A stretch of DNA of 64,000 nucleotides from Holophagales bacterium (GCA_016719485.1 JADJZB010000028.1:257369-321368), one strand, 5' to 3'; shown: positions 10,689-24,792, numbered from the stretch's first letter. The notes: generated from the sequence alone by a model not told the origin. Made by a program: numbers and translations.

Positions 10689-12077
10689 ATGGGTCTGTTC
10701 TCGGACGGTTCCAGGGGTGACTCTCCGGCGACACGCGAGATCGTCGAGGCCGCCCGCAGGCGGCTGAAGGAGAACCCTTCGGACGTCGGGGCCGTCATGA
10801 AGCTGGCGGACGCGCTCGCCGGCAGCGGCCGGAAGACGGAGGCCGTCCGGATCCTGAATCAGTACGGGCCGATCGTGCAGTCGCGGGGCCGCCTCGAGGC
10901 GGCGATCGCCATCTACAAGAAGGCGACGCAGCTCGACCCCGACAGCGAGCTGACCTCCTCCACGTACCTCTCGCACCTTCAGCTGCAGTCGATCCTCGAG
11001 GCCGAGAAAGCGGTGCGGGCGGCGGCGCCTCCCGCCGCCCCGTCCCCACCCCCTTCCGGCTCCTTCACCCGCCCGGGGCCCGACCCTCCTCCCGCGAGCA
11101 CGTCATTCCAGCTCGCCGAGCCGGTCGCGGGCCCGCCGCCCAACGGCTCGCACTCGCTTCCGGCTCCTCCGCCGGGCCCGCCGCCGAGCGGGTCCCTGCC
11201 GATGCCCGAGCCGGCCTCCCCAGGCCCCTCGGCGTGGGGCCAGAAGAAGGAGGCCGTCCACGGAGCGACGATCGGAATCCCCCTCCTGAGGGACATTCCC
11301 CCTCTCCTGATCGACCTCGTGCTCCAGCGGATCAACCTGGTCACCCTCGCACCCGGCGAGGTCCTCTTCCGCGAGGGCAGCGAAGGCAATTCCGTCTACT
11401 TCGTGGTCCAGGGGACGCTGGCCGTGACGGCGCGGCACGACCTCGGCACGGAGGTCGTCCTCAGGGTCGCGAGGGACGGCGAGGTCCTCGGCGAGAGCTC
11501 GTTCCTCACCTCGATGCCCCGCTACGCGACCGTGACGGCCCGCGAGCAGTCCAACCTCCTCGAGCTCGACCGCAACGCCCTCGCCCCCATCGCGCGCAAG
11601 CACCGGGCCCTGGCGGATGCGCTGAACCGCGTCTACGAGGAGCGCATCCTCGACTCGGCACTCGCCCGCTCGCGCGTCTTCGGCGTCCTGCCGGATAACG
11701 ATCGACGGCAGCTGGCGCTGAGGCTCGAGACGCTCCCGGTGCCGGCAGGAACGCTCGTGGTCCGGGAAGGCACGCCGGCGAAGGGCGCCTACATCGTCAA
11801 GCGGGGCGCGTTCCGTGTGACGTTTCGCGCGGGCGATCGCGAGGTCGCGGTCGCCCTTCTCCGGCCCCACGAGTTCTTCGGCGATCTCGCCGAGGGACGC
11901 GATCTGCCGCAGGCCGAGTCCGTCATGGCCGTGACGGACTCGGATCTTCTCTGTCTCGCTCCGGCGGAGCTGGCCGCGCTCCGCTCGCGCAGCCCGCAGC
12001 TCTCGGCGGCCCTCGACGCCCTCCGGCTCGATCGGGCCGAGAGGTGCGTGGCGGCGCTGCGCGCTGCGCGCCACTGA
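10689..12077 (+). CDS. TPR protein with two cyclic-nucleotide-binding domains
   Basis: 462-aa cytoplasmic protein with no signal peptide. Residues 15-105 contain TPR-like helices ('AVMKLADALAGSGRKTEAVRI', then 'AAIAIYKKATQLDPDSE'). Residues about 115-190 are a Pro/Ser/Gly-rich linker with repeats of the 'PPPGPPPSGS' kind. Two cNMP-binding folds follow: the first with 'LAPGEVLFREGSEGNSVYFV' and 'GEVLGESSFLTSMPRYATV', the second with 'GTLVVREGTPAKGAYIVKRG' and 'HEFFGDLAEG'. Neither has a clean PRAATV ligand cassette; 'PRYATV' in the first is closest. There is no DNA-binding domain, so it is probably a signalling or scaffold protein rather than a CRP regulator. Confidence 0.85.
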   Translation: MGLFSDGSRGDSPATREIVEAARRRLKENPSDVGAVMKLADALAGSGRKTEAVRILNQYGPIVQSRGRLEAAIAIYKKATQLDPDSELTSSTYLSHLQLQSILEAEKAVRAAAPPAAPSPPPSGSFTRPGPDPPPASTSFQLAEPVAGPPPNGSHSLPAPPPGPPPSGSLPMPEPASPGPSAWGQKKEAVHGATIGIPLLRDIPPLLIDLVLQRINLVTLAPGEVLFREGSEGNSVYFVVQGTLAVTARHDLGTEVVLRVARDGEVLGESSFLTSMPRYATVTAREQSNLLELDRNALAPIARKHRALADALNRVYEERILDSALARSRVFGVLPDNDRRQLALRLETLPVPAGTLVVREGTPAKGAYIVKRGAFRVTFRAGDREVAVALLRPHEFFGDLAEGRDLPQAESVMAVTDSDLLCLAPAELAALRSRSPQLSAALDALRLDRAERCVAALRAARH

Positions 12078-12285
12078 CCGGGGGCTTGCCCGGGCCGGTT
12101 GCGGCGCGCAAGATCGCCGCGCGGGAGACAGGGCGATCAGCGACAGGATCAGAGAAAGAGGCACCGGCGTCGCGGCGATCCTCGTCCTCGCGGCGGGGCT
12201 CCTGAGAGCGGCACCCCTTCGGGCCGAGGTCCGTTCCGTACAGATCGCCAATCAGGGAATCGACTTCGCCGTCGGGTATCTCGAC

Positions 12286-13389
12286 ATGGGAGTCTCCGTC
12301 CGGTCCGACGGGCTCCGTGCCGGCCGGGAGGCCGGCTTTGAGTCTGTTCCTTTCGACACCGGCGCGACCTTCTCTGCCATCGGCCCCCACTGGCGCGGCA
12401 CACAAGGTGTCTCCGTGGAGCTGGGTGTGAGCCCGGACGGCGTCCGCTGGGGAGCCTGGATCGCGGTCCCCGAGGAAGGAACGATCGAGGACCTCCGGGA
12501 GGACGGACGGCCGAACCCCTTCGCGGGCGAATCGGCCGGCGCGCTCGTCTTCGTGGCGCCCCAGAGCCGGTGGGTCCGCTACCGGCTCCGGCTTCCCGGC
12601 ACGCCGCGGAACGAGGCCTCGCTGGCGTCGTTCACCCTCCACGTGATCGACCCGGGGCCGGAAGTTGCCGACGCGCGGACCACCCCGCTGCACCAGGCGC
12701 CGACACCCTTCGGGACACCCGCCGCAGGAGCCACTGCAGCCCCAGGCCCACGCCGGGCCCTCGCGCTGCCACCAGAGATCCCGACGTCGATCCCGGGACC
12801 GGCAAGCCCTCCGATCTCCTCCCGTGCGGCCTGGGGCGCGCGTCCTCCCAGGGACGGCTACACCTACACGATGGCCGGCCACATCGCGTTTCACCACACG
12901 GCCACCATCGAGGACTGGAGCGCCCGGACCTGGGAGGAGTGCGCAGCGCGGGTGCGCGCCATCCAGACGTACCACATGGACACGAACGGCTGGAACGACC
13001 TCGGGTACGCCTACGTCGTCTGCAAGCACGGCCACGTCTTCCAGGCTCGGGAAGACGACGCCGACGAGACCGACGTCCAGGGCGCGCACGACGGGTTCAA
13101 CCGGGGCAGTACCGGCATCTCGGTCCTCGGCTACTTCCACCCTCCCGTCGATCACCAGCCGACCGCGGCGCAGGTCTCCTCGCTCGTCGATTTGATGGCC
13201 TGGATCGCGGGCCGCCGGGGTATCGACCCGCTCGGCCGGGGCCTCTACGAGGCGTTCGGCGCTCCGGTCGACAACGTCTACGGCCACCGCGAGGTCAAGG
13301 CGACGGACTGCCCGGGCGACCACCTCTTCGCCCTCAAGGAGGTCATCCGGGAGTCCGTGGCCGAGCGACTGCTCCGGCAGATCTACTGA
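12286..13389 (+). CDS. Secreted peptidoglycan-recognition/N-acetylmuramoyl-L-alanine amidase-like protein
   Basis: At least 367 aa. The C-terminal 200 residues are an Amidase_2/PGRP domain with zinc-ligand motifs 'AFHHTATIEDW', 'GHREVKATDCPGD' and the fold signature 'WNDLGYAYVV', so cleavage of the N-acetylmuramoyl-L-Ala bond in peptidoglycan is likely. The N-terminal 150 residues are a beta-rich domain I do not recognise, joined by a Pro/Ala linker. The first ATG is at 12286, but the same frame upstream (about 12169-12230) encodes 'VAAILVLAAGLLRAAPLRAE', a typical signal peptide, with no ATG, GTG or TTG before it. The true start is therefore upstream and obscured, perhaps by a base error. 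Confidence 0.85.
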   Translation: MGVSVRSDGLRAGREAGFESVPFDTGATFSAIGPHWRGTQGVSVELGVSPDGVRWGAWIAVPEEGTIEDLREDGRPNPFAGESAGALVFVAPQSRWVRYRLRLPGTPRNEASLASFTLHVIDPGPEVADARTTPLHQAPTPFGTPAAGATAAPGPRRALALPPEIPTSIPGPASPPISSRAAWGARPPRDGYTYTMAGHIAFHHTATIEDWSARTWEECAARVRAIQTYHMDTNGWNDLGYAYVVCKHGHVFQAREDDADETDVQGAHDGFNRGSTGISVLGYFHPPVDHQPTAAQVSSLVDLMAWIAGRRGIDPLGRGLYEAFGAPVDNVYGHREVKATDCPGDHLFALKEVIRESVAERLLRQIY

Positions 13390-13396
13390 CCCGGGG

Positions 13397-15493
13397 CTAC
13401 CAGATCTTCACGCGTTCCCCCGGGGCGAGATAGAGCTTCTGCCCCGGTTTCACGTTGAACGCGGTGTACCAGGCGTCGAGGTTTCTCACACAGTCCGCGC
13501 GGTACTCGGCGGGCGCGTGCCCATCGGTGACGATCCTCTGCCGGAGGGCCGCTTCGCGGGTCTTCGTCCGCCAGCTCTGGGCGAAACTGAGGAAGAACTG
13601 CTGGTCGCCCGTCAGGCCGTCCACGACCGGCGCCTCGCGGCCGCCGAGGGAGATGCGGTACGCGTCGTAGGCGACGGCGAGCCCTGCCACGTCGGCGATG
13701 TTCTCGCTCACCGTCAGCTTCCCGTTCACCGCGAGATCGGGAAACGGCCGGTAGGCGTCGTACTGCGCGACGAGCCTGGCGGCCGAGGCCCCGAAGTGGG
13801 CGAAGTCTTCCTTCGTCCACCAGTTCTTCAGCCGCCCTTCCGCGTCGAAGAGCGCTCCCTGGTCGTCGAAGCTGTGGCTGATCTCGTGGCCGATGGTGGC
13901 GCCGATGGCGCCGTAGTCCATCACCTCCGGCCGGTTCGGATCGAAGTCGGGCGGCTGCAGGATCGCGGCCGGGAAGTTCATCGCGTTCATCGCCGGGAGG
14001 TTCACCGCGTTGACGAGCTGGGGATTCATGACCCACTCGCCGCGGTCGACCGGCTGGCCGAGCTTCGCGAGGTTCCGGTGATACTCGAAGAGCGAGGCCC
14101 GCCGCGCGTTTCCGAGCGCGTCCCCCGCGACCACCTCGAGTCCGGAGTAGTCGCGCCATCGGTCCGGGTAGCCGACGTAGACCTTCAGGATGGCGAGCTT
14201 GGCTTTCGCTTTCGCCTTCGTCTCCGGGGACATCCAGTCGAGGCGGTCGACCCGCCTGGCGAAGGCGGCGATCTCGTTCTTCACCATCGCCTCGGCGCGC
14301 GCCTTCTCCGGCGGCGGGAAGTACTTCGCGACGTAGAGCTTCCCGACCGCCTCGCCGAGCGCCGCGTCGGTCACAGCGACGGCCCGCTTCCAGCGGTCGC
14401 TCTGCTTCGGTGTGCCCGAGAGGACCTTCCCGTAGAAGGCGAACTGCTCGTCGGCGAAAGCCTTAGGGAGAAACGTCGAGGCGCTCTCGACGGTGCGGAA
14501 GGCCAGGTACTCCTTCCAGGTCGAAAGCGGCTGGCCGCGTACGAGGGCGGCGATCCCCGTGGCCGCGCCCGGTTGCCAGACGATGAACTCCTGTTGCTCG
14601 CCGAGGCTGGCGGCCTCGAAGAAGGCGTCCCACTCGAGTCCGGGAGCGCGGACCGTGAAGTCGGAGCGCGTCCAGCGGTTGTTCCCCTTCGCGACATCCG
14701 ACGAGTCGTCTCGGCTCGAGTGGGAGGTGGCGATGAGGCGCTCCATCTCGACGATCCGTCCCGCCTTCGCCTCGGCCTCGGCAACGGCGTCGCCGGAGAG
14801 CCTCAGGACCGCCGCGACGTGTTCCTTGTAGCGGGCCCGGATCTCGGCCATCCGCGGCGACGGGTCGAGGTAGTAGTCGCGGTCGGGCATTCCGAGCCCG
14901 CCCTGCAGGAGGAAGGGTGCGTACCGGGTCGGCTCGGCCAGGTCCTGCGCGACCCAGAGGCCAAGGACGTTGCCGGTGTAGAAGTCCGTGTTGTTGAAGG
15001 CGTCGACGTCGGCACGGAGCGTCGACCCGAGGAATCGGGCGAGCGCTCGGGAGTCGGCGATCGCAGCGATCTCCTCGAGCGCGGGCTTCAGCGGCGACAT
15101 CCCCTTCGCCTCGATGGCCGCCTCGTCCAGGAACGTCGAGTAGGTGTCGCCGATCTTCCGGGCCTCGGATCCGGCGGGAGGCTTCGATGTCGCCGCCCCG
15201 GCGATCAGCTCGGCCGTCCGCTTCGCCGTCCGCTCGGTCATCTCCCCGCCCGAGCCCCAGGAGCTGCGGTCGGCCGGGATCTCGGTCGCCTTCATCCAGC
15301 TCCCGTTCGCCCAGGCGAAGAAGTCGTCCCCGGGAGCGACGGAGCGGTCGATGCCGGCGAGGTCGACTCCGGAGGAGGTCGCGGCCGCGGCGGCCGTCGC
15401 GGGAGGCGCCTGGGCGACGCGCGGGGCGGGGGCGCACGTCGCGGCGAGGAGGACCGCGAGGAGAACGGGAAGAGTGCGGGGTCGGGCCTTCAT
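13397..15493 (-). CDS. M13 family metallopeptidase (neprilysin/PepO-like), secreted
   Basis: Zinc endopeptidase of 698 aa cutting oligopeptides outside the cytoplasm. The N-terminus 'MKARPRTLPVLLAVLLAATC' is a lipoprotein-like signal with a cysteine at about residue 20, so it may be lipid-anchored. The catalytic helix 'GHEISHSFDDQG' carries HExxH and 'ENIADVAGLAVAYDAY' supplies the third zinc ligand (ExxAD). The family signature 'NAMNFPAAILQPPDFD' lies before the active site, and the C-terminus ends 'YLAPGERVKIW', the usual end for M13. Length is normal. It is convergent with the amidase gene and divergent from the sirtuin. Confidence 0.95.
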   Translation of the reverse strand: MKARPRTLPVLLAVLLAATCAPAPRVAQAPPATAAAAATSSGVDLAGIDRSVAPGDDFFAWANGSWMKATEIPADRSSWGSGGEMTERTAKRTAELIAGAATSKPPAGSEARKIGDTYSTFLDEAAIEAKGMSPLKPALEEIAAIADSRALARFLGSTLRADVDAFNNTDFYTGNVLGLWVAQDLAEPTRYAPFLLQGGLGMPDRDYYLDPSPRMAEIRARYKEHVAAVLRLSGDAVAEAEAKAGRIVEMERLIATSHSSRDDSSDVAKGNNRWTRSDFTVRAPGLEWDAFFEAASLGEQQEFIVWQPGAATGIAALVRGQPLSTWKEYLAFRTVESASTFLPKAFADEQFAFYGKVLSGTPKQSDRWKRAVAVTDAALGEAVGKLYVAKYFPPPEKARAEAMVKNEIAAFARRVDRLDWMSPETKAKAKAKLAILKVYVGYPDRWRDYSGLEVVAGDALGNARRASLFEYHRNLAKLGQPVDRGEWVMNPQLVNAVNLPAMNAMNFPAAILQPPDFDPNRPEVMDYGAIGATIGHEISHSFDDQGALFDAEGRLKNWWTKEDFAHFGASAARLVAQYDAYRPFPDLAVNGKLTVSENIADVAGLAVAYDAYRISLGGREAPVVDGLTGDQQFFLSFAQSWRTKTREAALRQRIVTDGHAPAEYRADCVRNLDAWYTAFNVKPGQKLYLAPGERVKIW

Positions 15494-15581
15494 GCCCGAC
15501 ACGATAGGAACTCCGCGACGCGGCCGCAAGGAGGGTCCGGCGCAGTGCCATTCGCCGACTGCTGTACCTAGAATCCGGGCT

Positions 15582-16517
15582 ATGGCTGCCGGCGCCGGCC
15601 TCGACTCCTCGCTCTCCCTCGCCGCCCGCGCCGTGGACGAGGCGGAGGCGCTCGTCATCACCGCGGGAGCCGGGATGGGCGTCGACTCGGGGCTACCCGA
15701 CTTCCGCGGCCCGGAAGGGTTTTGGCAGGCCTACCCCGCGTTCCGCGACCTCGGCCTGCGCTTCGAGCAGCTCGCGAACCCGGAGTGGTTCTTCGAGGAC
15801 CCCGCGCTCGCCTGGGGCTTCTACGGCCACCGGCTGAACCTCTACCGGCGCACCGTTCCTCACGAGGGGTTCGCGACGCTCCTCGGCTGGGCCGCTGAAA
15901 AGCCGCACGGCGCGTTCGTCTTCACGTCGAACGTCGACGGGCAGTTCCAGAAGGCGGGCTTCCCCGAGAGCCGCGTCGTCGAGTGCCACGGGTCGATCCT
16001 CCACCTCCAGTGCCTGCGCGGTTGCGGCGAGCCGATCCGTTCCGCGGCCGGCGTCGAGGTCGAGGTCGACGAAGCGACCTGCCGGGCGAAGAAGCCCTTC
16101 CCCACCTGCCCGGGCTGCCGGGGCCTCGCGCGCCCGAACATCCTGATGTTCGGTGACATGGGCTGGGACGACGCGCGGACGGACGCCCAGCACGCGACGC
16201 TCGAGACGTGGCTCGACGCCGCGAACGGGCCGCTCGTCCTCCTCGAGCTCGGGGCGGGGACGAACGTCCCGACGGTGCGGATGTTCTCGGAGCAGGCGGC
16301 CCGCGGGCCCCGGCGCACCTTCGTCCGGGTCAATCCGCGCGAGCCTCAGCTCGGGTACGGGTTCGCGGGTCCCGCGCCCGATTCACTCGAGGCGCTCCTG
16401 GAGAGCACGATTCCGCACTCTCGCCCGGTCGGGATCTCGATTCCCCTCGGCGCGCTCGATGCGATCCGCGGGATCGACGCACGGCGACGCCCCTCGGCCA
16501 CGGTCGCGCCGGGCTGA
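15582..16517 (+). CDS. Sir2-family NAD-dependent protein deacylase
   Basis: 311-aa sirtuin that removes acyl groups from lysines using NAD. NAD-binding motif 'GAGMGVDSGLPDFRG' is at about residues 27-41; the second NAD motif reads 'TSNVDGQFQKAG' in place of the usual TQNIDxL, and the catalytic histidine is in 'ECHGSI'. Zinc cysteines appear as 'CLRGC' and 'CPGC'. The TSNVDGQF variant marks a bacterial subgroup distinct from CobB. The start ATG at 15582 sits about 90 bases from the divergent M13 gene. The target is unknown. Confidence 0.92.
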   Translation: MAAGAGLDSSLSLAARAVDEAEALVITAGAGMGVDSGLPDFRGPEGFWQAYPAFRDLGLRFEQLANPEWFFEDPALAWGFYGHRLNLYRRTVPHEGFATLLGWAAEKPHGAFVFTSNVDGQFQKAGFPESRVVECHGSILHLQCLRGCGEPIRSAAGVEVEVDEATCRAKKPFPTCPGCRGLARPNILMFGDMGWDDARTDAQHATLETWLDAANGPLVLLELGAGTNVPTVRMFSEQAARGPRRTFVRVNPREPQLGYGFAGPAPDSLEALLESTIPHSRPVGISIPLGALDAIRGIDARRRPSATVAPG

Positions 16518-16653
16518 AAAGGGGCGTCGCCTTCCCCATCCTCGCGCGTCTGCACGTGTGCTGATACCATGCTCTGTTCCCGAACGATCACCCTTGAAAT
16601 GGTGCGTTTTCATCAGGTTCGGCCCGGTAAACTCCCCCATCGGAGGAGGCACC

Positions 16654-18051
16654 ATGCCCGCCCTGAAGGAAAGACCGAAACCGTTCGTCCTCCCCGAGTT
16701 CTGCAAGGGCTGCGGGCGCTGCATCAGCGCGTGCCCGAAGCACTGCATCTCGATGGGGACCGAGATCAACCCCCAGACCGGGCTCACCCCGGTCGTCCTG
16801 GACCTGGAACACTGCAACGGCTGCGGACTCTGCATCGACGCCTGCCCCGAGCCCTACGGCCTCCAGCAGACCCCTTCGGACGCCGAGTACGAGCTGCAGG
16901 ACCCTGAGAAGCTCTTCGGCGACCGGATGACCGACGCTCCCGAACCGGTCGAGATTCCGAACGAGATCATCCCGCTCCAGAAGATGGAGCCGCTCGTCCT
17001 GAAGGGGAACTACGCCGCCGCCGTCGGCGCGCTCCTCGCCGGCTGCCGGCACTTCTTCGGCTACCCGATCACCCCGTCCACGGAAGGCGCCGAGCTGATG
17101 GCCAAGCTCCTCCCGCACCTCGACGGGATGTTCCTGCAGGCCGTCTCCGAGGTCGCCGCCGTGAACATGATGTACGGCTGCGGCGGCGCCGGCATGCGGT
17201 GCCTGACGTTCACGTCCTCACCGGGCTTCTCGCTGATGCTCGAGGGGATCTCCTACATGATCGGCTCGGAAGTCCCCGCCGTCTTCATGAACGTCATGCG
17301 CGGCGGACCGGGCCTCGGCAACATCGCCCCCGAGCAGGCCGACATCAAGCTCTGCTGCCGCGGCCTCGGCCACGGCAACACGCACGCCATCGTCCTGACG
17401 CCTTCGACGCCGCAGGAGATGCTCGACCTGACGATGCTGGCGTTCGACCTCGCCTTCAAGTACCGCAACCCCGTCGTCATCGCCTCCGACGGCTACCTCG
17501 GCCAGATGACCGGGAAGGTCTCTCTGCCCGAGTCGATGGTGAAGCCCGGGATCCCCGCGTGGGGCGTCTGGGGCGACAGGGACCACCGCCGCAACCTCAT
17601 CTCGTCGATCTACCTCGCCGAGACCGACCTCGAGGCGTGGAACGTCCACCTGAACGAGAAGTACGAGGCGATGAAGGTCGAGCAGCGCGCCGACCTCTAC
17701 ATGTGCGACGACGCCGAGGTCGTCCTCGTCGCCTGCACGACCCCGTCGCGGATGGCCAAGGGCGCCGTCGGGGCCCTCCGGGCGAAGGGGATCAAGGCGG
17801 GGCTCTTCCGCCCGATCACCGTCTGGCCCTTCCCGATCGAGAAGTTCAAGACCGTCCTTCCCAACGCCAAGCGGATCGTCGTCGTCGAGGCCTCGAACGG
17901 ACAGCTCGAGGACGAGCTCAAGCTCGCCCTCGCGAACGCCGGGGTCCGCGACTACCCGGAGATCGAGCACGTGCGTCACTTCGGAGGGGTCCTCCCGCAG
18001 CTGGAGGAGATCGTCACGAAAGTCGTCACGGGGCAGGAGGTGACGGCATGA
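16654..18051 (+). CDS. 2-oxoacid:ferredoxin oxidoreductase, ferredoxin (delta) + alpha subunit fusion
   Basis: 465-aa subunit of an enzyme that oxidatively decarboxylates 2-oxoacids to acyl-CoA and reduces ferredoxin. Residues 15-70 form a two-cluster ferredoxin: 'CKGCGRCISACPKHC' and 'CNGCGLCIDACPE' supply two 4Fe-4S sites. The alpha-chain domain follows from about residue 115 ('GNYAAAVGALLAGCRHFFGYP'), with 'ITPSTEGAELMAKLL' and the C-terminal domain II 'VVVEASNGQLEDELKLAL'. In the vor/kor families the ferredoxin part is usually a separate delta subunit. The stop overlaps the start of the next gene (ATGA). Substrate preference (2-oxoglutarate or branched-chain 2-oxoacids) cannot be fixed from sequence alone. 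Confidence 0.92.
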   Translation: MPALKERPKPFVLPEFCKGCGRCISACPKHCISMGTEINPQTGLTPVVLDLEHCNGCGLCIDACPEPYGLQQTPSDAEYELQDPEKLFGDRMTDAPEPVEIPNEIIPLQKMEPLVLKGNYAAAVGALLAGCRHFFGYPITPSTEGAELMAKLLPHLDGMFLQAVSEVAAVNMMYGCGGAGMRCLTFTSSPGFSLMLEGISYMIGSEVPAVFMNVMRGGPGLGNIAPEQADIKLCCRGLGHGNTHAIVLTPSTPQEMLDLTMLAFDLAFKYRNPVVIASDGYLGQMTGKVSLPESMVKPGIPAWGVWGDRDHRRNLISSIYLAETDLEAWNVHLNEKYEAMKVEQRADLYMCDDAEVVLVACTTPSRMAKGAVGALRAKGIKAGLFRPITVWPFPIEKFKTVLPNAKRIVVVEASNGQLEDELKLALANAGVRDYPEIEHVRHFGGVLPQLEEIVTKVVTGQEVTA

Positions 18052-19478
18052 GCACGACCTCGTTCTACGGCAAGTTCGACCGCCACTCCCACGGCGAGGG
18101 GCTCAAGGGGCACGCGACCCACTACTGCCCCGGCTGCGGCCACGGCCTCGCCCACAAGTACCTCGCCGAGGCGATCGACGAGCTGGGAATCCAGGACCGG
18201 ACCGTCGCCGTCTCGCCGGTCGGCTGCTCGGTCTTCCTCTACTACTACTTCGACGTCGGCAACACGCAGGCGCCGCACGGGCGTGCCCCCGCCGTGGCCA
18301 TCGGCCACAAGCTCGCGAACCCCGAGTCGATCGTCGTCTCCTACCAGGGCGACGGCGACCTCGCCTCGATCGGCCTCGCCGAGATCGTCTCCACGGCGCA
18401 GCTCGGCATCCCGATCACCGTCATCTTCATCAACAACGCGATCTACGGCATGACGGGCGGCCAGATGGCCCCCACGACTCTCATGGGCCAGCGGACCGCG
18501 ACGAGCCCCGACGGGCGGACCTCATTCACCGGCATGCCGATGAAGATGGCCGAGCTCATGTCGGGCCTCGATGGCCCGGTCTACGTCGAGCGCGTGGCCC
18601 TCTTCAACCCCAAGCAGAGGAACCGCGCCAAGAAGGCGATCCACAAGGCGCTCCAGATCCAGGTCGAGGGGCGCGGATTCGCGTTCGTCGAGGTCCTCGC
18701 CGAGTGCCCGACGCACCTCAAGAAGACGCCGGAAGAGACCGAGAAGTGGGTCGAGGAGATGATGCTCCCGGTCTTCCCGCTCGGCGTGAAGAAAGACGAG
18801 ACCCGCGAGCCGTGGTGGAACGTCGCGAAGCCGACGTTCGAGACGGCGCGCGTCCTGAAGGAGATCGGCGCCGGCGAGGAGAAGGCCCCCCGCTACTGCA
18901 CGACCTTCCCGTCGCACGTCGCCCCGCACGACATCTCGCTCAAGCTCGCGGGCTCGGGTGGCGACGGCGCGCAGACCGCAGCGATGCTCATCGTCCACGC
19001 CGGAATCAACGAGGGCTTCGACGCGACCCACATCCCGGCGTACGGCCCGGAATCGCGTGGCGGAACGTCCTACGCCGACGTCCACGTGGCCGACGGCGAG
19101 GTCCTCTCCCCCGCCTCGCCGAAGCCGAACGTCCTGATCGCCTTCAACATGCCGAGCCTCGTGAAGTTCGGGCCGGACGTCCCGCCGGGCGGGACGATCA
19201 TCTACGACAGCTCGGTCATCCACGAGCTCACGCCGATGAAGGCGGGCGTGAGGGTCATCGGGGTCCCGATGTCGGAGATCGCCAAGGACCTCGGCAAGAT
19301 CATGGTCAAGAACATCGTCGCGCTCGGGGCGCTCCAGGCCGCCACGGGCATCTTCCCGAAGGAGACGTTCCTCACCGCGGTGCGGCGGGCCCTGAAGGAC
19401 AAGTGCGCCATGATTCCGATGAACGAGCAGGCGTTCGAGTGGGGCGTCAAGGCGGCCTCCGAGGTCCTCGTCCCGTGA
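18048..19478 (+). CDS. 2-oxoacid:ferredoxin oxidoreductase, beta (TPP) + gamma subunit fusion
   Basis: 476-aa partner of the preceding subunit. Residues 1-270 are the thiamine-pyrophosphate-binding beta chain: 'HYCPGCGHGLAHKYLAEAI', the TPP motif 'YQGDGDLASIGLAEIV' and 'INNAIYGMTGGQMAPTT'. From about residue 295 the gamma chain begins ('LAGSGGDGAQTAAMLIVHAG', 'AYGPESRGGTSYADV'). In most organisms beta and gamma are separate proteins, so the two-gene arrangement here packs four chains into two. The operon is closed by an 85-aa Cys protein and a strong terminator. The hydrogenase maturation genes elsewhere in the window hint at ferredoxin-based redox metabolism. Confidence 0.92.
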   Translation: MSTTSFYGKFDRHSHGEGLKGHATHYCPGCGHGLAHKYLAEAIDELGIQDRTVAVSPVGCSVFLYYYFDVGNTQAPHGRAPAVAIGHKLANPESIVVSYQGDGDLASIGLAEIVSTAQLGIPITVIFINNAIYGMTGGQMAPTTLMGQRTATSPDGRTSFTGMPMKMAELMSGLDGPVYVERVALFNPKQRNRAKKAIHKALQIQVEGRGFAFVEVLAECPTHLKKTPEETEKWVEEMMLPVFPLGVKKDETREPWWNVAKPTFETARVLKEIGAGEEKAPRYCTTFPSHVAPHDISLKLAGSGGDGAQTAAMLIVHAGINEGFDATHIPAYGPESRGGTSYADVHVADGEVLSPASPKPNVLIAFNMPSLVKFGPDVPPGGTIIYDSSVIHELTPMKAGVRVIGVPMSEIAKDLGKIMVKNIVALGALQAATGIFPKETFLTAVRRALKDKCAMIPMNEQAFEWGVKAASEVLVP

Positions 19479-19732
19479 GCGGCCCCGTGCAGGTCACGCT
19501 CAGCCAGAAGGAGTGGGATCTCGTCTCCTCGCTCCGCAACATCCCCGCGAGCCCGCTCAAGGAGCGGATCGACGCCCTCCTCGGCGATCTCGTCAAGTTC
19601 GCTGCCGACCCGAAGTGCTTCGAGTTCCAGGGGGACGGCGCTCCCTGCACGAATACGAACGGCGACTGCGAGTCGTGCCGCAAGGTCACCGACGTGATCG
19701 ACCTCCTGCGGCGGCGGATCACGGCCCCGTAG
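19475..19732 (+). CDS. Small four-cysteine protein of the oxidoreductase operon
   Basis: 85 aa from the GTG at 19475, overlapping the TGA of the beta-gamma gene (GTGA). The first half is helical and charged ('LSQKEWDLVSSLRNIPASPLK'), the second carries four cysteines in the order C-x6-C-x6-C-x2-C ('KCFEFQGDGAPC', then 'CESCRKVTDVIDLLRRR'). This could bind zinc or an Fe-S cluster. I do not recognise a family. Translational coupling to the oxidoreductase suggests an accessory or regulatory subunit; that is inference from position only. Confidence 0.75.
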   Translation: MSGPVQVTLSQKEWDLVSSLRNIPASPLKERIDALLGDLVKFAADPKCFEFQGDGAPCTNTNGDCESCRKVTDVIDLLRRRITAP

Positions 19733-19755
19733 GATTCTCCGGAACGGCACCTTCT

Positions 19756-19798
19756 CCGCCCGCCGGCGCCCTCCCGGGCCGGCGGGCGGTTCCGTTTT
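19756..19798 (+). terminator. Rho-independent-like terminator after the oxidoreductase operon
   Basis: A 12-bp perfect stem (19756-19767 with 19778-19789; arms 'ccgcccgccggc' and 'gccggcgggcgg') with a 10-base loop, followed by 'ttccgtttt'. It lies 24 bases after the last stop codon. Confidence 0.8.
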
Positions 19799-19979
19799 CG
19801 GGGCCGGCCCTCGCCTGAACCCGGGGATCGGATTTCTCGTCCTCCCGCCGGGCATGTCCTGAACTATGCTCGAAAGGTGGAAGAGGACTCTCCTCTTTAC
19901 TCCAGCCGATTCCCGTTCGCGCCCAAAGACTTCACCTCGTCCTGCCGCTTGTCGTGGTCTGCCAGATGGAGGTGTTTCC

Positions 19980-24764
<4,785 letters not shown>

Positions 24765-24792
24765 GGAGCCGCGCTGGCCTGGGCCTGCCGCC

